Counted from the first letter of the stretch, positions 24,290-35,545 are shown. The stretch: DNA of 64,000 bases from Chaetoderma sp. LZ-2023a (GCA_034401795.1 JAVVLW010001440.1:271501-335500); one strand, 5' to 3'. Notes: generated from the letters alone by a model not told the origin. Program-made: numbers and translations.

Positions 24290-24551
24290 TTTCTGTGTAC
24301 ACGTGGTTACGACGTAAAGGCAATATTTTGAAGATAATCAAAAAGGGGTTTTCCGTAGATAACTCAGCCATTTCCTAACCGATTTTGAAATGGTTTACAG
24401 TTTCGGAAAGCCCGTCGAATTCTGGGGTTGATTTATGCCAGATTCGGCGGGAACAAGTAATTAGAAAGAATTATAATGTACCTAATCGGTACACTAAAAG
24501 CGCCATCCTATCTTGGTCATGAAATACACGCTCTGTCAAAAATAGTATTAA

Positions 24552-24607
24552 GCGCGCGCATGCGCGCTATGCGCTTTAACGAACTTAGTCGTTTTTATAA
24601 CGCCATC
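24552..24607 (-). repeat. Left part of a 229-bp promoter-upstream subrepeat, cut by the LINE
   Basis: GCGCGCATGCGCGCTATGCG to the target site TATAACGCCATC (24596-24607). The remainder of the same unit resumes after the LINE at 32928. The next unit (from 33101) shows colinear similarity across the cut. Confidence 0.75.
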
Positions 24608-26522
24608 GTGTGTGTGTGTTGTAATATTTAAGGCGTTTATATGCTAGTTCCCAATGCTAGGGTCTAGACTCACGCCTGGCCTTTATGGTTTCTGTTGAAT
24701 TCTTGTGAATTCTTGTGACATCGGTTTGTGCATTAGCTTGTGTCTCTCTGTGTGTGTGTGTGTTGATCATTGTCTCTCGATTTTGTCTCATGTTGCTGTT
24801 CTTGTCCATGGCTTTTCTGTTGCTCCTCGTGCTTGGGCGTGGGTGATGGCGATGGCCTAACCTGGACCTAACTGGGGTGGGGAAGGGATGGGGTAGGTGC
24901 TGGGTCGGGGGAGGGGGAGTAGGTGCGTACGGTCTTATGACCTGATGCACCCGGGGGGCGGGGCTTTAGGTCAGAGACCTCGCCGGCCCCTTTGGGGGGA
25001 GTGGGGAGGTTGGGTTGTGGGGTCTTTCGGGTCCTGGGACCCATTTGCACTTCTGGCCATCATCCGAGCAGGCACCAGCGCGCACTTGTTTGATTTTGAT
25101 TGGTTAGGTAGCCCGTATGGTGACTGTGTCCGTCCGAGGACGAACTCGATCAGTCATCCGGGTTACATCCCTCCATAGTCCCATCGAAATGTCCGAAAGA
25201 TTCTAATTCTAAAAATTGTGTTTTGTTTTTGAAATCCGTATGTTGTGTGGTTCCATCCGAGGACGAATCCATTCAGCATCCGGTTTACTTTGATTATGCC
25301 GAGATTTTTTTTTTCCCTACCTAACCCTAGCTCACGTTCGCACAGTGATGGGCACTGTATGATGGGACCTCAATTTAAAGTCCCATCCGAGAAGACTGAG
25401 CAAGTGGGGCCAAGTACATTGCTTAAGCGTACTCCAGCAGCTTGCTGTGCCCAGAGTTGTCAGTCGGTCTGTCCATTTGTTGTTTGGTTTGTCAGTCCGT
25501 TCGACAGACCAGCATACCTGCCTATGAGCCGCGAATGAGATGGACACACGTCCATTTCCCTCGCGGTCCGCCAGCAGGCAGGCCCATCTGTTGTTCTGTT
25601 GTCCATTCCAGTCTTCCATCTGTCTTTCTGACCGTCTGTCATTGTTGTGTTTGTTGCTGCCTTTTAGCTCCAGCTCCAGCTCTGGATCTGAAAGAAAAGG
25701 AGGGGAACAATGCTGAAAGAAAAAGAAGGAGAAGACAGACATTGTGGACAGGTGTTTTGGGGCATGTACTCACATACTCTGGGTCATCATTCATGACCAT
25801 CTCACGATCCTTAAGTGGAAAAGTCAAGCCAGGTAAAAAGTTTTCAAGAATTTAATAACAATTCATAGAATGTCATCACAAGTAACATACTATATAGGCC
25901 ATGCATACAGCAAATCATTCGCTTACACGTATTTCCCCTCGGACCTGACACCTCATGCGCCTAGGGGAAAAAGTGTGATGCGATTCCCCTCGGACCTGAC
26001 ACCTCATGCGCCTAGGGGAAGTGATTTGCGTTACTCCTCGGACCTGACACCTCACGAGGGTGGTGAGGCAGTAACTGCTGCATTGACCATAGGGGTCGGT
26101 GGTGGGGTGGCAGTAGATGCTGCAATGGCCGTAGCGGTCGATGGTGGGAAGGCACTAAATGTCGCAGGAGAGGCCGGGGATTGGAAGGCAGTAAATGCTG
26201 CGGGACAGGCCGGGGTCATAGAGGCCGCAGAAGAGTGCTTCTTGCGCCATCTCACGTGTTTTCTTTTTTTGACATCACAGATTACATACTGTATAGGCCA
26301 TGCACACAGCAAATCATTCGCATACACGTATTTCCCCTCGGACCTGACACCTCATGCGCCTAGGGGAAACAGTGTGATGCGATTCCCCTCGGACCTGACA
26401 CCTCATGAGGGTTGTCTCAGTTGTTGTTTCGGTCGGTGTCTTGGGCTAATCAGAATGTGTTCTGATTATGTGATGTGTTTGTCCGATGCAAGCACGAACT
26501 TGATTAATTCGTGGTTGATCTG
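24608..26522 (-). repeat. LINE 3'UTR with internal repeats and CA-rich tail
   Basis: The 1.9-kb 3'UTR contains a G-rich core (24830-25060), two copies of a TCCGAGGACGAA block about 124 bp apart (about 25131 and 25257), and a repeat unit with CCCTCGGACCTGACACCTCA. That unit occurs at about 25938, 25988, 26038, 26336 and 26386, the result of a duplication about 400 bp apart (25866-26040 versus 26268-26420). The minus-strand end is CAACACACACACACAC next to the target site. Plus-strand frames such as 25870-26898 are antisense. Confidence 0.8.
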
Positions 26523-29500
26523 TCAGTCACGCATCGCTATAATGTCTTCTACAGGGTCAAGATTGAGGTTTCCCTTTCTCAGCGTATTGATGAGTTCCTT
26601 TCTAATGTCGGTATATTCAGTGCACCGTAGGAAGAAGTGGTCTAGAGTTTCAGTCACCTTGCAGGCCTCACATTGGTCTGTGTCTGACAGGTTGAGTTTT
26701 TTTCGTATCTGGTTAACGCTGATCCGACCCATTCTGATGTGGCGTAATACAATGTCGCCTTGGCGTCCTGGGATGTGGTTTTGGTATTTGCGTTTGACTC
26801 CTGGGACGACTCTGTACAGGGATCTGCCGGTTGTGCTTTCGTCCCATTGTCTTTGCCATTTGCTGTTGATGTGCCTTTTGACCAGGGCAATTGCTTAGGA
26901 CTTTGAGAGTCCTATGCTGGTCATAGTTCCATCTTTGAGTGCTTGCTTGGCTGCCTCGTCCGCCTGTTCATTGCCTTTAATGTCAACATGGCTTGGGACC
27001 CAGTCGATGTCCACGGTTTTGTTGTCAGTCACCACAGTTGCATACAGCTGCCGGATTTCCTTGATTAGGTTGTCCCTGCTCTTGCTGCTGCTAGATTTGA
27101 AGCTCTTCACCGAGCTTAGTGAGTCTGTGAGTATAACGTATTTGCCTGGATTAGCTGTTTTAATCCATTCTAGAGCCTTTTTAATTGCCACCAGTTCGGC
27201 TGTGAATATTGACAGGTGATTCGGGAGCTTGTACTTGAGGACTTCTTCCTGGTCGCCTATGACTACTCCTTCTCCGCATTCGCCGGAGTTGGGCATTTTG
27301 GAGGCGTCGGTAAAGATTTTTCTGTGCTCCTTCCATCTGTTGTCAATGTTTTCCAGAGCATAGCTCTTGATTAGCGCTGGTGGATCTTTCTTGCTTATCT
27401 GTGAGGATAGGCTGTCATGCGCCTTGATCTGCGGAAGTAGCCATGGCGGGTCAGGAGCCGGCCTTGAGCTTTCTATTTCGACGTTTACCAGTTCAGTGGC
27501 ACTGGCGAGCTCTGTCATTAACAGGCCTGGTGGTTTGGTCTTTTTGGTCATTTTGGGCAGTACCTTGTGTCTTAGGTGCTCCTTGCATGGTAGACAAACC
27601 TCCCTGGTAGGGTGTGTAGGTGCAGAGCTTTGTAGGTATGTCCAGAATTTGAGAAGCCGTTCCTCTCTTCGCAGATCTAATGGGATTTCTCCACACTCTA
27701 CGTTGATTGCGTCTCGAGGGCTACTCTGTGAGGCACCACAGCAAATGCGCAGGCATTTTGTTTGGAGGGTGTCAATGGTTTCTAACAGTGACTTTCTCGC
27801 CGTGGCATATGCTTCGCATCCATAGTCTATCCTTGACAGGATTAGGCCGCGGTATAGCATAAGCATGCTCGGCAGGTCTGCACCCCAGGTGTGCTTTGTT
27901 AATGAGCGAAGGAGATTTAATTGCTTGAAGCATCTCTCTCTCAGACTCTTGATGTGGGGGTTCCATGTGAGCTTCCATCAAATGTTAGTCCCAGGAATTT
28001 GGCTTCAGCACATGTCTTGACTTTCTGTCCATTGAGGTACAGATTTGCATCCTGGCCTGTGTATTTAACATTGGTAAAGTTGATTTGAACTGTTTTTTCC
28101 GCAGACAGTTTGAAACCATTTTTTTTGCACCACCGTGAGACTATGTCCAGAACTTTCTGCATGGTCTTACGTGCACGGTCTATCTTCGCATATTTGTTCC
28201 ACAGTGCTGTGTCATCAGCAAAAATAGACCCGCCTATTGCGTTGGGACCCAGTGCATGGTCTTTTTCAATGTCTTTGGGTAGATCACTCATCATGATATT
28301 GAACAGTAGGGGACTTATTACCCCACCCTGCGGGGTGCCGTTTTCCAGTGTTTGTTCCCTAGACATTTGCCCATTAACGCGGACGCTAATCCTTCTGTTA
28401 TCGAGAAAATCTCGTATCCAGAATAGGATGCGGCCACGGTAACCAAAGTCATAGAGCTTTTTTAGGACTCCGTTTCGCCACATCATATCGAAGGCTTTCT
28501 CGACGTCTAAGAAAACTCCTATTGTTGTGTTTCCTCTTCCCGCATCTAGGGCTTCCTTGGCTGCCTCAGTCAATCTGACTAGGTGGTCCGTAGTGCGTCT
28601 GCCCTTTCTGAAGCCGCTCTGCCAAGGGTGGAGTAGACCGTTATGTTCGAACTCATGTTCTAGACGGTTTTTGATCATCCTCTCCATGACTTTGCATAGA
28701 CAGCTCGTCAGGGAGATTGGCCGGTATGATCTTCGGTCAGTTTTGTCCTTCCCTTGTTTTGGGATAGGAACCACGATCCCAGTTTTCCAAACTGAGGGCA
28801 TTTTTCCAGAGCTCCATATGAGGTTGTAGAGATTGAGTAGCATTTGCTTACCCTCCTCTGGCATATTACGAAGCATGTCGTATTTCAGGCCGTCCTCACC
28901 TGGTGAGGAGCTTTTGCCTCTGCCAAGGGCTTGCTCAAGCTCCATTCTGTTGAACGGTTTGTTGATGTCTCGGTTGTTAAGATCTTCGCATTTTCCTGAG
29001 CTGAACAGGTGATTGATATGCTCATCGACCTTTGTTTTGGTTGCTACAAAGTCATGGTCATGGTTATCATTGCTACTGGTTGCAATGAAGACTGTGGCAA
29101 GCACTTCAGCTTTTTCCTTGTCATTGGCGTGCTTTACCCCATTTGCTATGAGGGTGGGTAAGGGGTTTTTGGACTTGGTTTTTTCGCTGGCTATAGCTTT
29201 CGCTTTGCGCCATATTTGGCTTGAGGGTGTGAACCGAGTGATTTCAGAGCAGTATTGTCGCCAGTGATCGCGTTTTGCCTTTTTGATGGTTCTTGTTACC
29301 TTGGCCTGGAGTCTCTTGTGTTCAACCAGGCGTTCAATGCTGAAGTTTCTCTTTAGTCTATTCCAGGCTGTTTTCTTGAGCTTTACTGCTTCTTGGCACT
29401 CGCTGTTCCACCAAGGCACGCGTTTGTGTTTGGGGTTACTGTCTGGCCTTGATTGGGGGATGGCTGAGTTGGCAGCCTTGTAGAGAATCCCCATACATTG

Positions 29501-30321
29501 CTCATAATATTCCTCAGTGCTGGTACTAGTGATTGGTGTCTCCAGCTCCATGGCCATTATGTGCTTGTATTCGGTCCAGTTGGCCTTTTTCAGATTCCAA
29601 TTGTTCCTGTGCAGTGGCGCCTCGTTCTTGCTCTGTAGGCTTCCTATCTGTATTTTGATAGGGAGGTGGTCGCTTCCGAGGAGCTGGTCTTGTATGTCCC
29701 AGCTGGGGGTTGGTCGAAAGCCAGGTGTTATGAGGCAAAGGTCCAAGACCGACCATTCCCCATCACTAGAGTTATATCTGGTTGGTCTCTGGTCATTTAG
29801 TAGGCACAGGTTGTAGTTATCGATAACCTGTTCTAATATTCGGCCTTTGGGGTTCGTGTTTTGCTCCCCCATAGGGCATGGTGGGAGTTGAAGTCGCCCA
29901 GAAGTATTGTTTCACCTTCTAGGCCTTCAAGGAGCTTGTCGTAGTCCGAGGAAGAGTGCAACCTGGGACTATAGACGTTTACAATATTAATAGTTTCGTG
30001 ATTGGTTTCTATTTCTATCGTAAGGTGCTCTACGCTACTCTCACATTGTGGCAATCTTTTGTAGGAAAGATTACTTTGTATGAGGGTCGCTATGCCGCCG
30101 CCGCCTTCACCCCTAGAGGTGGTTGCAGATTCTGTGGTACGGTCTTGTCTTTCGACATTGTAGTTGTACCTTTTGAAATCCTGGTTGGGTTTCAGACGGG
30201 TTTCCTGTAGACATATAATGTCTGGGTGGTCATTTTCGTTGTGGAATGTGTACCACAGTTCGTCAAGGTTGGTATTAGACCGGGTGCCTCGAACGTTCCA
30301 TTGAAGAATTTTGACCCCCAT
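26523..30321 (-). pseudogene. LINE ORF2: APE endonuclease, reverse transcriptase, RNase H, CCHC
   Basis: Start ATG at 30321 (MGVKILQWNVRG) lies two bases after the ORF1 stop. The endonuclease shows QETRL, GDFNSHH and SDHLPI. The RT shows LDVEKAFD, NGTPQGGVISPLLF and FADD (about 28205-28220). RNase H (about 27320-26930) has TDAS, AEL, TDSLSS and PSHVDIKGNEQAD. A terminal C-x2-C-x8-H-x4-C knuckle is near 26640-26680. Breaks: a one-base shift near 29860 in the endonuclease, a one-base shift near 27976 after the RT, and an in-frame TAA at 26895-26897. All catalytic residues remain visible. It would nick target DNA and prime reverse transcription of its own RNA. Confidence 0.93.
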
Positions 30322-30323
30322 GA

Positions 30324-32120
30324 TTAGTTTGATGAGGAGCAAAGTTCTACGAATTTCGCAACGAGTCCGTCGACATCGACCTTGTTCCTTGCTGCCTCGT
30401 TACCAATGCACACTGATGATATGATCGTCTCTATGATCAGTCTGAAAGTTTGGACATTTAGAACAATTTTATGCTCTCCAACAATCGGGGTGGGTCTTAC
30501 CTCGCTCGTTGGTGTCCCTCTGGTGATCTCGGCCGGCAGGTCACTGCAGCTGCTAGTACTGCTAGTGGGGTTCACAGGTTTGATAACCTGTTTTTCCACT
30601 AGCGTTACCTCCAATGGGCCGTTTGGTTCAGCCCTTTGGTTTCGGGCCCTGCTCCTGCTTATGACTTTCAGCCCTTTGCAGGCGGGATTTTTAGGCGTTT
30701 TTGTTTGCCTTTTGGCCTGTTTACAGGCTTTGCTGGCCGGACTCCCAAGCGGGAGGGTGGGCGTGGCCGTCTCTGTTGTGGGTGGCACAGTAGGAGCCTC
30801 CTCCCCTTTTCCCTGGTGTCTCATCACTGAGCAGTCCCTCATGGGGGTGGCCAGCTTCCTCCTTACGGATTCAGCCCTTTTCTGCTATGCTGTTCTTTCC
30901 AGAGGTGTGGCTGGTCCAGGTGCTGGTATTCCGGCTGGCTGTTCAGTTCCCCTGCTTATTTGCTGGGTAACCCTCTTCTTGGCCTCCCCGTATGAGACCT
31001 GCTCTGTTGTTTTGACCTTGAGGATGTCCTTGGCTTTTTGCAAAGCCGGGCATCCGCGATATGCAGCACTGTGGTTACCCTTGCAATTTCTGCAGTGGGG
31101 GGTCTGCTGGCAGTCCTCGCGTTTGTGGTTCCCTCCACAGTTGACGCATGCGCTGGCTTTGGTCCTGCAGTGCTTTGCCACGTGATCCAGCAGGTGGCAT
31201 CTGAAGCATCTGACGGGCTCTGGGATGTATGGTTTGACTTTGAAAGTCATCCATCCCAGTTTAACCTTACTTGGCAGTGCGTCTGAGTTGAAAACCAGTT
31301 TCACTGCATAAGTCGGTCTGGCTGTTCCGCCAATCCGGCCCACCCATTCCACTTTACGTTCCCCCTGGGCATTCAGTTCTTCTTTTATGTCGTCATTCGT
31401 GAAGTCCCTTGGGACTCCCGATATGACACCTACCGCTTTACTTTGTCTGGTGTTTTTGGTGGTGAATTCTTCAATAGACACCACGTGGCTGCCTATCATT
31501 GTGATTTTCAGCAGCTTCTGGAACTGCCCTTCACTGGTGGGGGTTACCAAAACCTCCCCGTCCCTTTTGTCTAGGCCTGCCAGCATGCCCACCATGGCAT
31601 ACAGCAACCTATAGATTACCATGCGGGTTAACCCCGCAAAATCATCTCCCGCGAGTCCCTTGACCCTGACCCTCCTTCCCTGGGTACCATCTCTCTGCCC
31701 CCCCCCCTTATGTCCCACCTCCCTCCCTTCCCTACCGGACGCACCACCCGGGGAACCCCCGCCCTGCGCGGTGGTTTGGTCTCTCCCTCCCGCTGGGGAG
31801 GCCCCCTTGTCCCGCGACCTCTTGCTGGGAGTGCCTTCCCTTCCTCCCACTTCCTCCCCCTCCTCTAACACCACGACCATCCTCTTCCTTTTGGGGCCTG
31901 GTGTATCACCACCCTTCTTAGGGGTGCTTTGTGGTGTGTTCTGGAGATTGCTCTCCAGGATCACCACTTGCTGGGCCACCTGTTCGTGGGTGAACTCGTC
32001 CATTGCCACTTCGTCATTGTCTTTGCCACCATTTGGCGCCGAGTTGGCTGTGTCCAGTTGACCACCACCAGTATCATGCGCCACTACAGGAAGCTGTTTG
32101 AGGAAGTCAGCTTCCTCCAT
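30324..32120 (-). pseudogene. LINE ORF1: gag-like RNA-binding protein with CCHC knuckles
   Basis: A frame of about 598 codons is interrupted once by TAG at 30885-30887 (codon 412) and stays in frame afterwards. Residues about 1-170 are charged and low-complexity. Residues about 225-300 form the RRM/PRE-like region typical of Jockey/I gag (GVPRDFTNDD to PYIPEPVRCF). Three zinc knuckles follow at about 303-357, all beginning C-x2-C, with H-x4-C spacing in the first two and H-x6-C in the third. The C-terminus ends CSSSN then TAA at 30324. It packages element RNA. Read-through or a nonsense mutation cannot be told apart from sequence alone. Confidence 0.9.
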
Positions 32121-32915
32121 GTTGCTTACCCAACGGTGTGGATTATTTAGAAGGTAGTGTGTAGTAGGAAAATTTAGTAGGTACAGTATGAGAGGTAGGA
32201 TAGAATGCAGTAGGATTAATGTGTTAAGGAGATGAGTAGAGTAGGCTGTGAAAGGCGGAAGTGTAGAGAGAAGAGGTAGAATATGCCTAGTAAACGTTAC
32301 CAGTATACCAGTGCTGTGTCAACCCCTTCGGTAAAATTCGCGAAAATTCCAACTAAGCACTGAAAGGAAGATTTAAAAAAAAAAGGAAATTTTTTTTTCT
32401 TAGAAAATTGGTGTCGAAACCGATCAAGACTAGCGCTAATGGCCGACAAATGCGGCTGTTTGAATGGCGAAAAATCTAGTGTTTTAAAGCACGCAGACGA
32501 ACATCCAAAATATAATTGATCAAAGAGGTTTAAACAGGTTTTAAAATTACGAAATTTATTAAAATAATTTAATAACAATACCTTGTAGTTACGACTCGGG
32601 GAGCACAGCAAATAAACGTAAAAATAAAAAGCTTTGTTTTCGAAAATTGGCGCCAAATAGAAACGAACAAGACAACACTAATGGCCGACAAGAACAACGA
32701 TTTTACTGGCGGAAAAGCTAGTGCTTGATGCACGCGAACGAACCTCAAACGGAAAATGTTTAAAATAGTTTAAAGAAAGGAACTATCGAATAGCACTATT
32801 CTTTAAACTCTAGTCTCACTTAAGCAATCTAATTTTGTCGCAACCGCAATAATGGACGCAATTTACACTAATCTAAAACACGTCTATCATCAACGAACGC
32901 AAATTTGAACTGGGG
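32121..32915 (-). promoter_or_regulatory. LINE 5'UTR with tandem monomers
   Basis: Two related monomers begin with GAAAATTGG at 32404 and 32642, about 238 bp apart, each with CTAATGGCCGACAA and GCTAGTG or CTAGTG words. A third partial unit lies near 32340. Repeated 5' monomers are known internal promoters in some LINEs; a promoter role here is inference. Confidence 0.65.
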
Positions 32916-32927
32916 TATAACGCCATC

Positions 32928-33265
32928 TCTCTCATTGGCCCATATACGCTTATAGCTCTACCCCGGGGGCCGTGTTCAGGGAACGAATCCGGGACGGATG
33001 GCGCGTAACAAGCTTAGCTGGTACGGCCGACACCTGACCGGTCGATCCGAACTACACCCTCTCCCAATCCTGACACATGCTGCCAGGGAAGCTCTGATGT
33101 GCGCGCATGCGTGCTATGCCTTCTTACGGACTTAGCCGGTTTAACAAAACCTCTCCTATAGGGCTTTATACACACATACTATCCTACTGGAGTGCATCTG
33201 GAGCAGTCGTCCCGCACCCAGATTAGCTGGGACAGTCCGTACCCATCCGGTCGATCTGTGCTACA
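32928..33265 (-). repeat. 229-bp GC-rich subrepeats upstream of copy B, ending in TGTAG
   Basis: The rest of the LINE-split unit (to about 33100) and one complete unit (33101-33265). Shared words are TTAGCTGG, CCGGTCGATC and CTACACC. The period, after removal of the LINE, is 229 bp. The same unit occurs next to copy C at 42931-43139. On the minus strand the outer edge is TGTAGCACAGATCGACC, and each unit has a TATAAA or TATA-like word. Confidence 0.75.
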
Positions 33266-33277
33266 CCAAACCCTCCT
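33266..33277 (-). promoter_or_regulatory. Candidate polypurine tract next to TGTAG
   Basis: On the minus strand AGGAGGGTTTGG directly precedes TGTAGCAC at 33265. A purine-rich tract immediately 5' of a TG-starting repeat is the layout of an LTR retrotransposon plus-strand primer next to its 3' LTR. Two T-runs interrupt the tract. Confidence 0.45.
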
Positions 33278-34052
33278 AGTTTGACACCTGTGACAAACGA
33301 TCAACGCATTGCGGATTGAATGCATGGTAAAACGCTAGCCAGGAATTATAGACTTCCAAAGTAGACGTGTAGCCGAGAGGAGTAGTGATGCATGAGACGC
33401 GTAGTTATCAGAGAAGAGCACAGAGAGGTGCAAAAGAGTTTGGGAGGGAGACATACTTTTAGTTATTATTATTTTTCCTGGTCTTTTCTTTTTTTGTTTG
33501 TTTTATTTCGTGGTGCATGCTGTTTCTTTATTCTAATACCTGATTCGGCTAAAACAATAGCTCGCATGGGCGTTCTCTTAGTTGCGGGTAATTATTCTTC
33601 TGCAGAGAACGGCCAAGTCAAGTTCCAACGTACCTTAATCATTTATAGTTATAATATAATATAAGAAAATATATAATTTTAAAACGTACAGTAATATCAC
33701 AGTTAAAATGTAAATTACATATGCATCCTGAGTATATAAAGGGATGCATACAGTGCGGCCCGTTTTTGGCGGGTCCGCGCGGATAGCTCTCGCTATCCAC
33801 AATCCGTAATGACATACTAACGCGGGAAGAAAAATAATAAGAAAAATAATATCTTAATAAAGTAAAACGACTAGTTCATCTGGCAGCCCCAGCATAGCTG
33901 GGACGGCATGCCGGGAGTAATGACATATTTGTTACGGTGTGTTATGTACTTACGTCACACATGACATGTTTACATCACAGGTTTCTTCAGCAATTATTTA
34001 TGTGAGACACAGCTATGCAACAAAATTGCGCAGCTGTGTAGGATGACCATGG
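33278..34052. other. No gene recognised; small TATA-bearing hairpin
   Basis: AT-rich stretch. At about 33721-33750 GCATCC and GGATGC flank a TATATAAAG. No motif-bearing frame. Confidence 0.4.
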
Positions 34053-35313
34053 TCAGCCTAGGGACTGGGTTACAATTATAAAAACATGTATAATAAGAAA
34101 AAGAATATCTAACAAATAATAAAATAATAAGTTCCGTGGCGGATGGTTCTCTGCTGCCGAAATATCACTATCTATGTTGCCAAGGTCAGTAGTACTGAAG
34201 CTGGATGAAGCTGCTGATATATCCATAGATGCACTAGTGGTGGTGGTGATGATGACGCATGTTGTACTGACTGGAAGCGATGCTGATACGGCTGACATCA
34301 CTGTTGTCGAGGAGGTGGTGGTAGTGGTGCAGGCTGCAGGTTGGCTGAATACTGTGATGATGAGCGGTGTCGATGCTGCTGCAATGATTGCGGATAATTT
34401 TCTTATTTTCACAGCCTTAAGTAACTTGCTGGCGAACGTCCTGGAAATTGCATGGATTTCAGGCTGTTGCGTGATTCTTCGTTTTTCAGAATAGGGACGA
34501 TCCGGCGTAGGTGTTATTTGTATGGCAGGATCTATTGGAACGATGGTGGTGCGCGCGTGTGTCAGTGTGCTTATCTGTGGTGCACTGGTGGTGATGACGG
34601 CTTCCATCCATATTTAAGCTACACAGAGATATTGATCGATCGGAAATGTCCTGTAAACCTGGTTCAGATCCTGTCACAGGAGTTGAGATTGGCACTGACA
34701 TGGGCTGGCCGATCACGGATGTGGTGATGATGCTGAGTGTTGTCAGTGGAGTCACTGCAGGTGCTGCCGGTGCGGAAACTACAGTTGGTGTATATACCGA
34801 TACTGCAGGTGTTGCCGGTGCTGTACTTGCGGGTGCTGCCAATGCTGTGGTGATGGATGCTGGAGTGCTGATGCTAGCTGGCTGTGTTCCGGATGGTGCT
34901 GGTCTAACAAAATGTGGAAAGTCAGTTTGTCGTCGTTGGGTACATTTCGTCTTCGACATTTTTCCCATTGGAAGCACAGTAACTGGAAGTCTACTTTCGA
35001 AACATGGAGTGAGGATATTTATGTCCTCATTCTGTTCACCAGGTTCTAACATCACAACTAACACATGATGTTTGAAAGATAATGTGTGTGTTACACTGTA
35101 CAGAGTAGCTGAATACATGCAGTCTGTACAGTATGCACATTGTAATAAATGATCGCGATTGACATGCAGCATCAACTCCGAGTTTCTGGAGAATGCACGT
35201 TCACAAGGCTCTCCATTATGTTGTAACACTGTACATGGATACTTCTTCCCGAGATGAACATGTGCTGACTCCTCCGAGCTGTCAGACAAGGCGAGATATT
35301 CCGCAAGTGACAT
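34053..35313 (-). CDS. C2H2-like zinc-finger protein with Ser/Thr/Pro-rich tail, frame-shifted end
   Basis: The main frame runs 35313-34486 (275 codons). Near the N-terminus are two C2H2-like fingers: C27-x9-C37-x12-H50-x4-H55, with the usual F and L positions but a widened first loop, then C59-x2-C62-x13-H76-x5-H82. Residues about 130-215 are rich in Ala, Pro, Ser, Thr and Val. A second minus-strand frame, 34607-34053, overlaps it and keeps the same Ser/Thr-rich composition. It ends with a hydrophobic stretch (about YYLLDILFLIIHVFIIV) that could be membrane-spanning or an AT-rich artefact. A one-base frameshift or unseen splicing near 34.6 kb is likely. A CRE/TATA module lies about 210 bp upstream. 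I do not recognise the family. It may be a host gene or an extra frame of the surrounding element, 3' of the Gypsy pol remnant and on the same strand. Confidence 0.55.
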
Positions 35314-35514
35314 CTCATTTCGGCATGATGTGCGGAGCTGCCTAACCTAATTTAAATTTCCTACCTCTTCATACTTTCCTGGCCAAATATAATATAGATA
35401 ATAATAAAGTAATAAGTAAACAGCAGAATTTGGTTTATGACATGAACGTAGCCTAATGCTCAATCGTCCCTAGTGTCGAGTTTGAGGGGAAGATGGAATT
35501 TCAGTGCACGTTTC

Positions 35515-35545
35515 CTCCTTTTATAAAATTTTGGTGACGTCACAG
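35515..35545 (-). promoter_or_regulatory. CRE-TATA promoter ahead of the zinc-finger frame
   Basis: Minus strand: TGACGTCA (35535-35542), about 8-9 bases, then TTATAAAAGG (TATA at 35519-35525). Spacing is the same as in copies A-C, but no paired CCAAT boxes are seen. A start near 35490 would leave a leader of about 180 nt before the ATG at 35313. Confidence 0.65.

Larger units (their letters stand above)
21097..24510 (-). repeat. Promoter-bearing long repeat, copy B (diverged)
   Basis: In direct tandem with copy A. Landmarks shared with A include the CCGGT/GGGGCCG block (about 21260-21360), CACACAGACTCGTA (about 21540), GCGAGAGGCAAGTGCCTC (about 21760), GGGACGAGCGATTCCCGAAG, and the promoter end. 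It is longer than A by about 240 bp and clearly more diverged from A than C is. No intact coding frame; a short minus-strand cysteine-rich frame (22049-22249) is shifted or stopped in A and C. Confidence 0.75.
24608..32915 (-). mobile_element. I-type LINE (non-LTR retrotransposon), near full length
   Basis: A complete-looking element of 8308 bp on the minus strand: 5'UTR 32915-32121, ORF1 32120-30324, ORF2 30321-26523, 3'UTR 26522-24608 ending in a CA-rich tail. Twelve-base duplications TATAACGCCATC flank it (24596-24607 and 32916-32927). The domain order gag-like CCHC, APE endonuclease, RT, RNase H and terminal CCHC is that of the I superclade (I/Nimb-like). Lesions seen are one nonsense codon in ORF1 and two frameshifts plus one nonsense codon in ORF2. 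That few breaks suggests a fairly recent insertion. Confidence 0.93.

Noticed and set aside
25870-26898. 342-codon plus-strand open frame
   Set aside because: It is antisense to the LINE 3'UTR and the end of ORF2, built partly from the CCTGACACCTCA repeats, with no domain.
30382-32061. Several long plus-strand frames (267 and 146 codons among others)
   Set aside because: Antisense shadows of LINE ORF1, whose zinc knuckles and codon order fit the minus strand.
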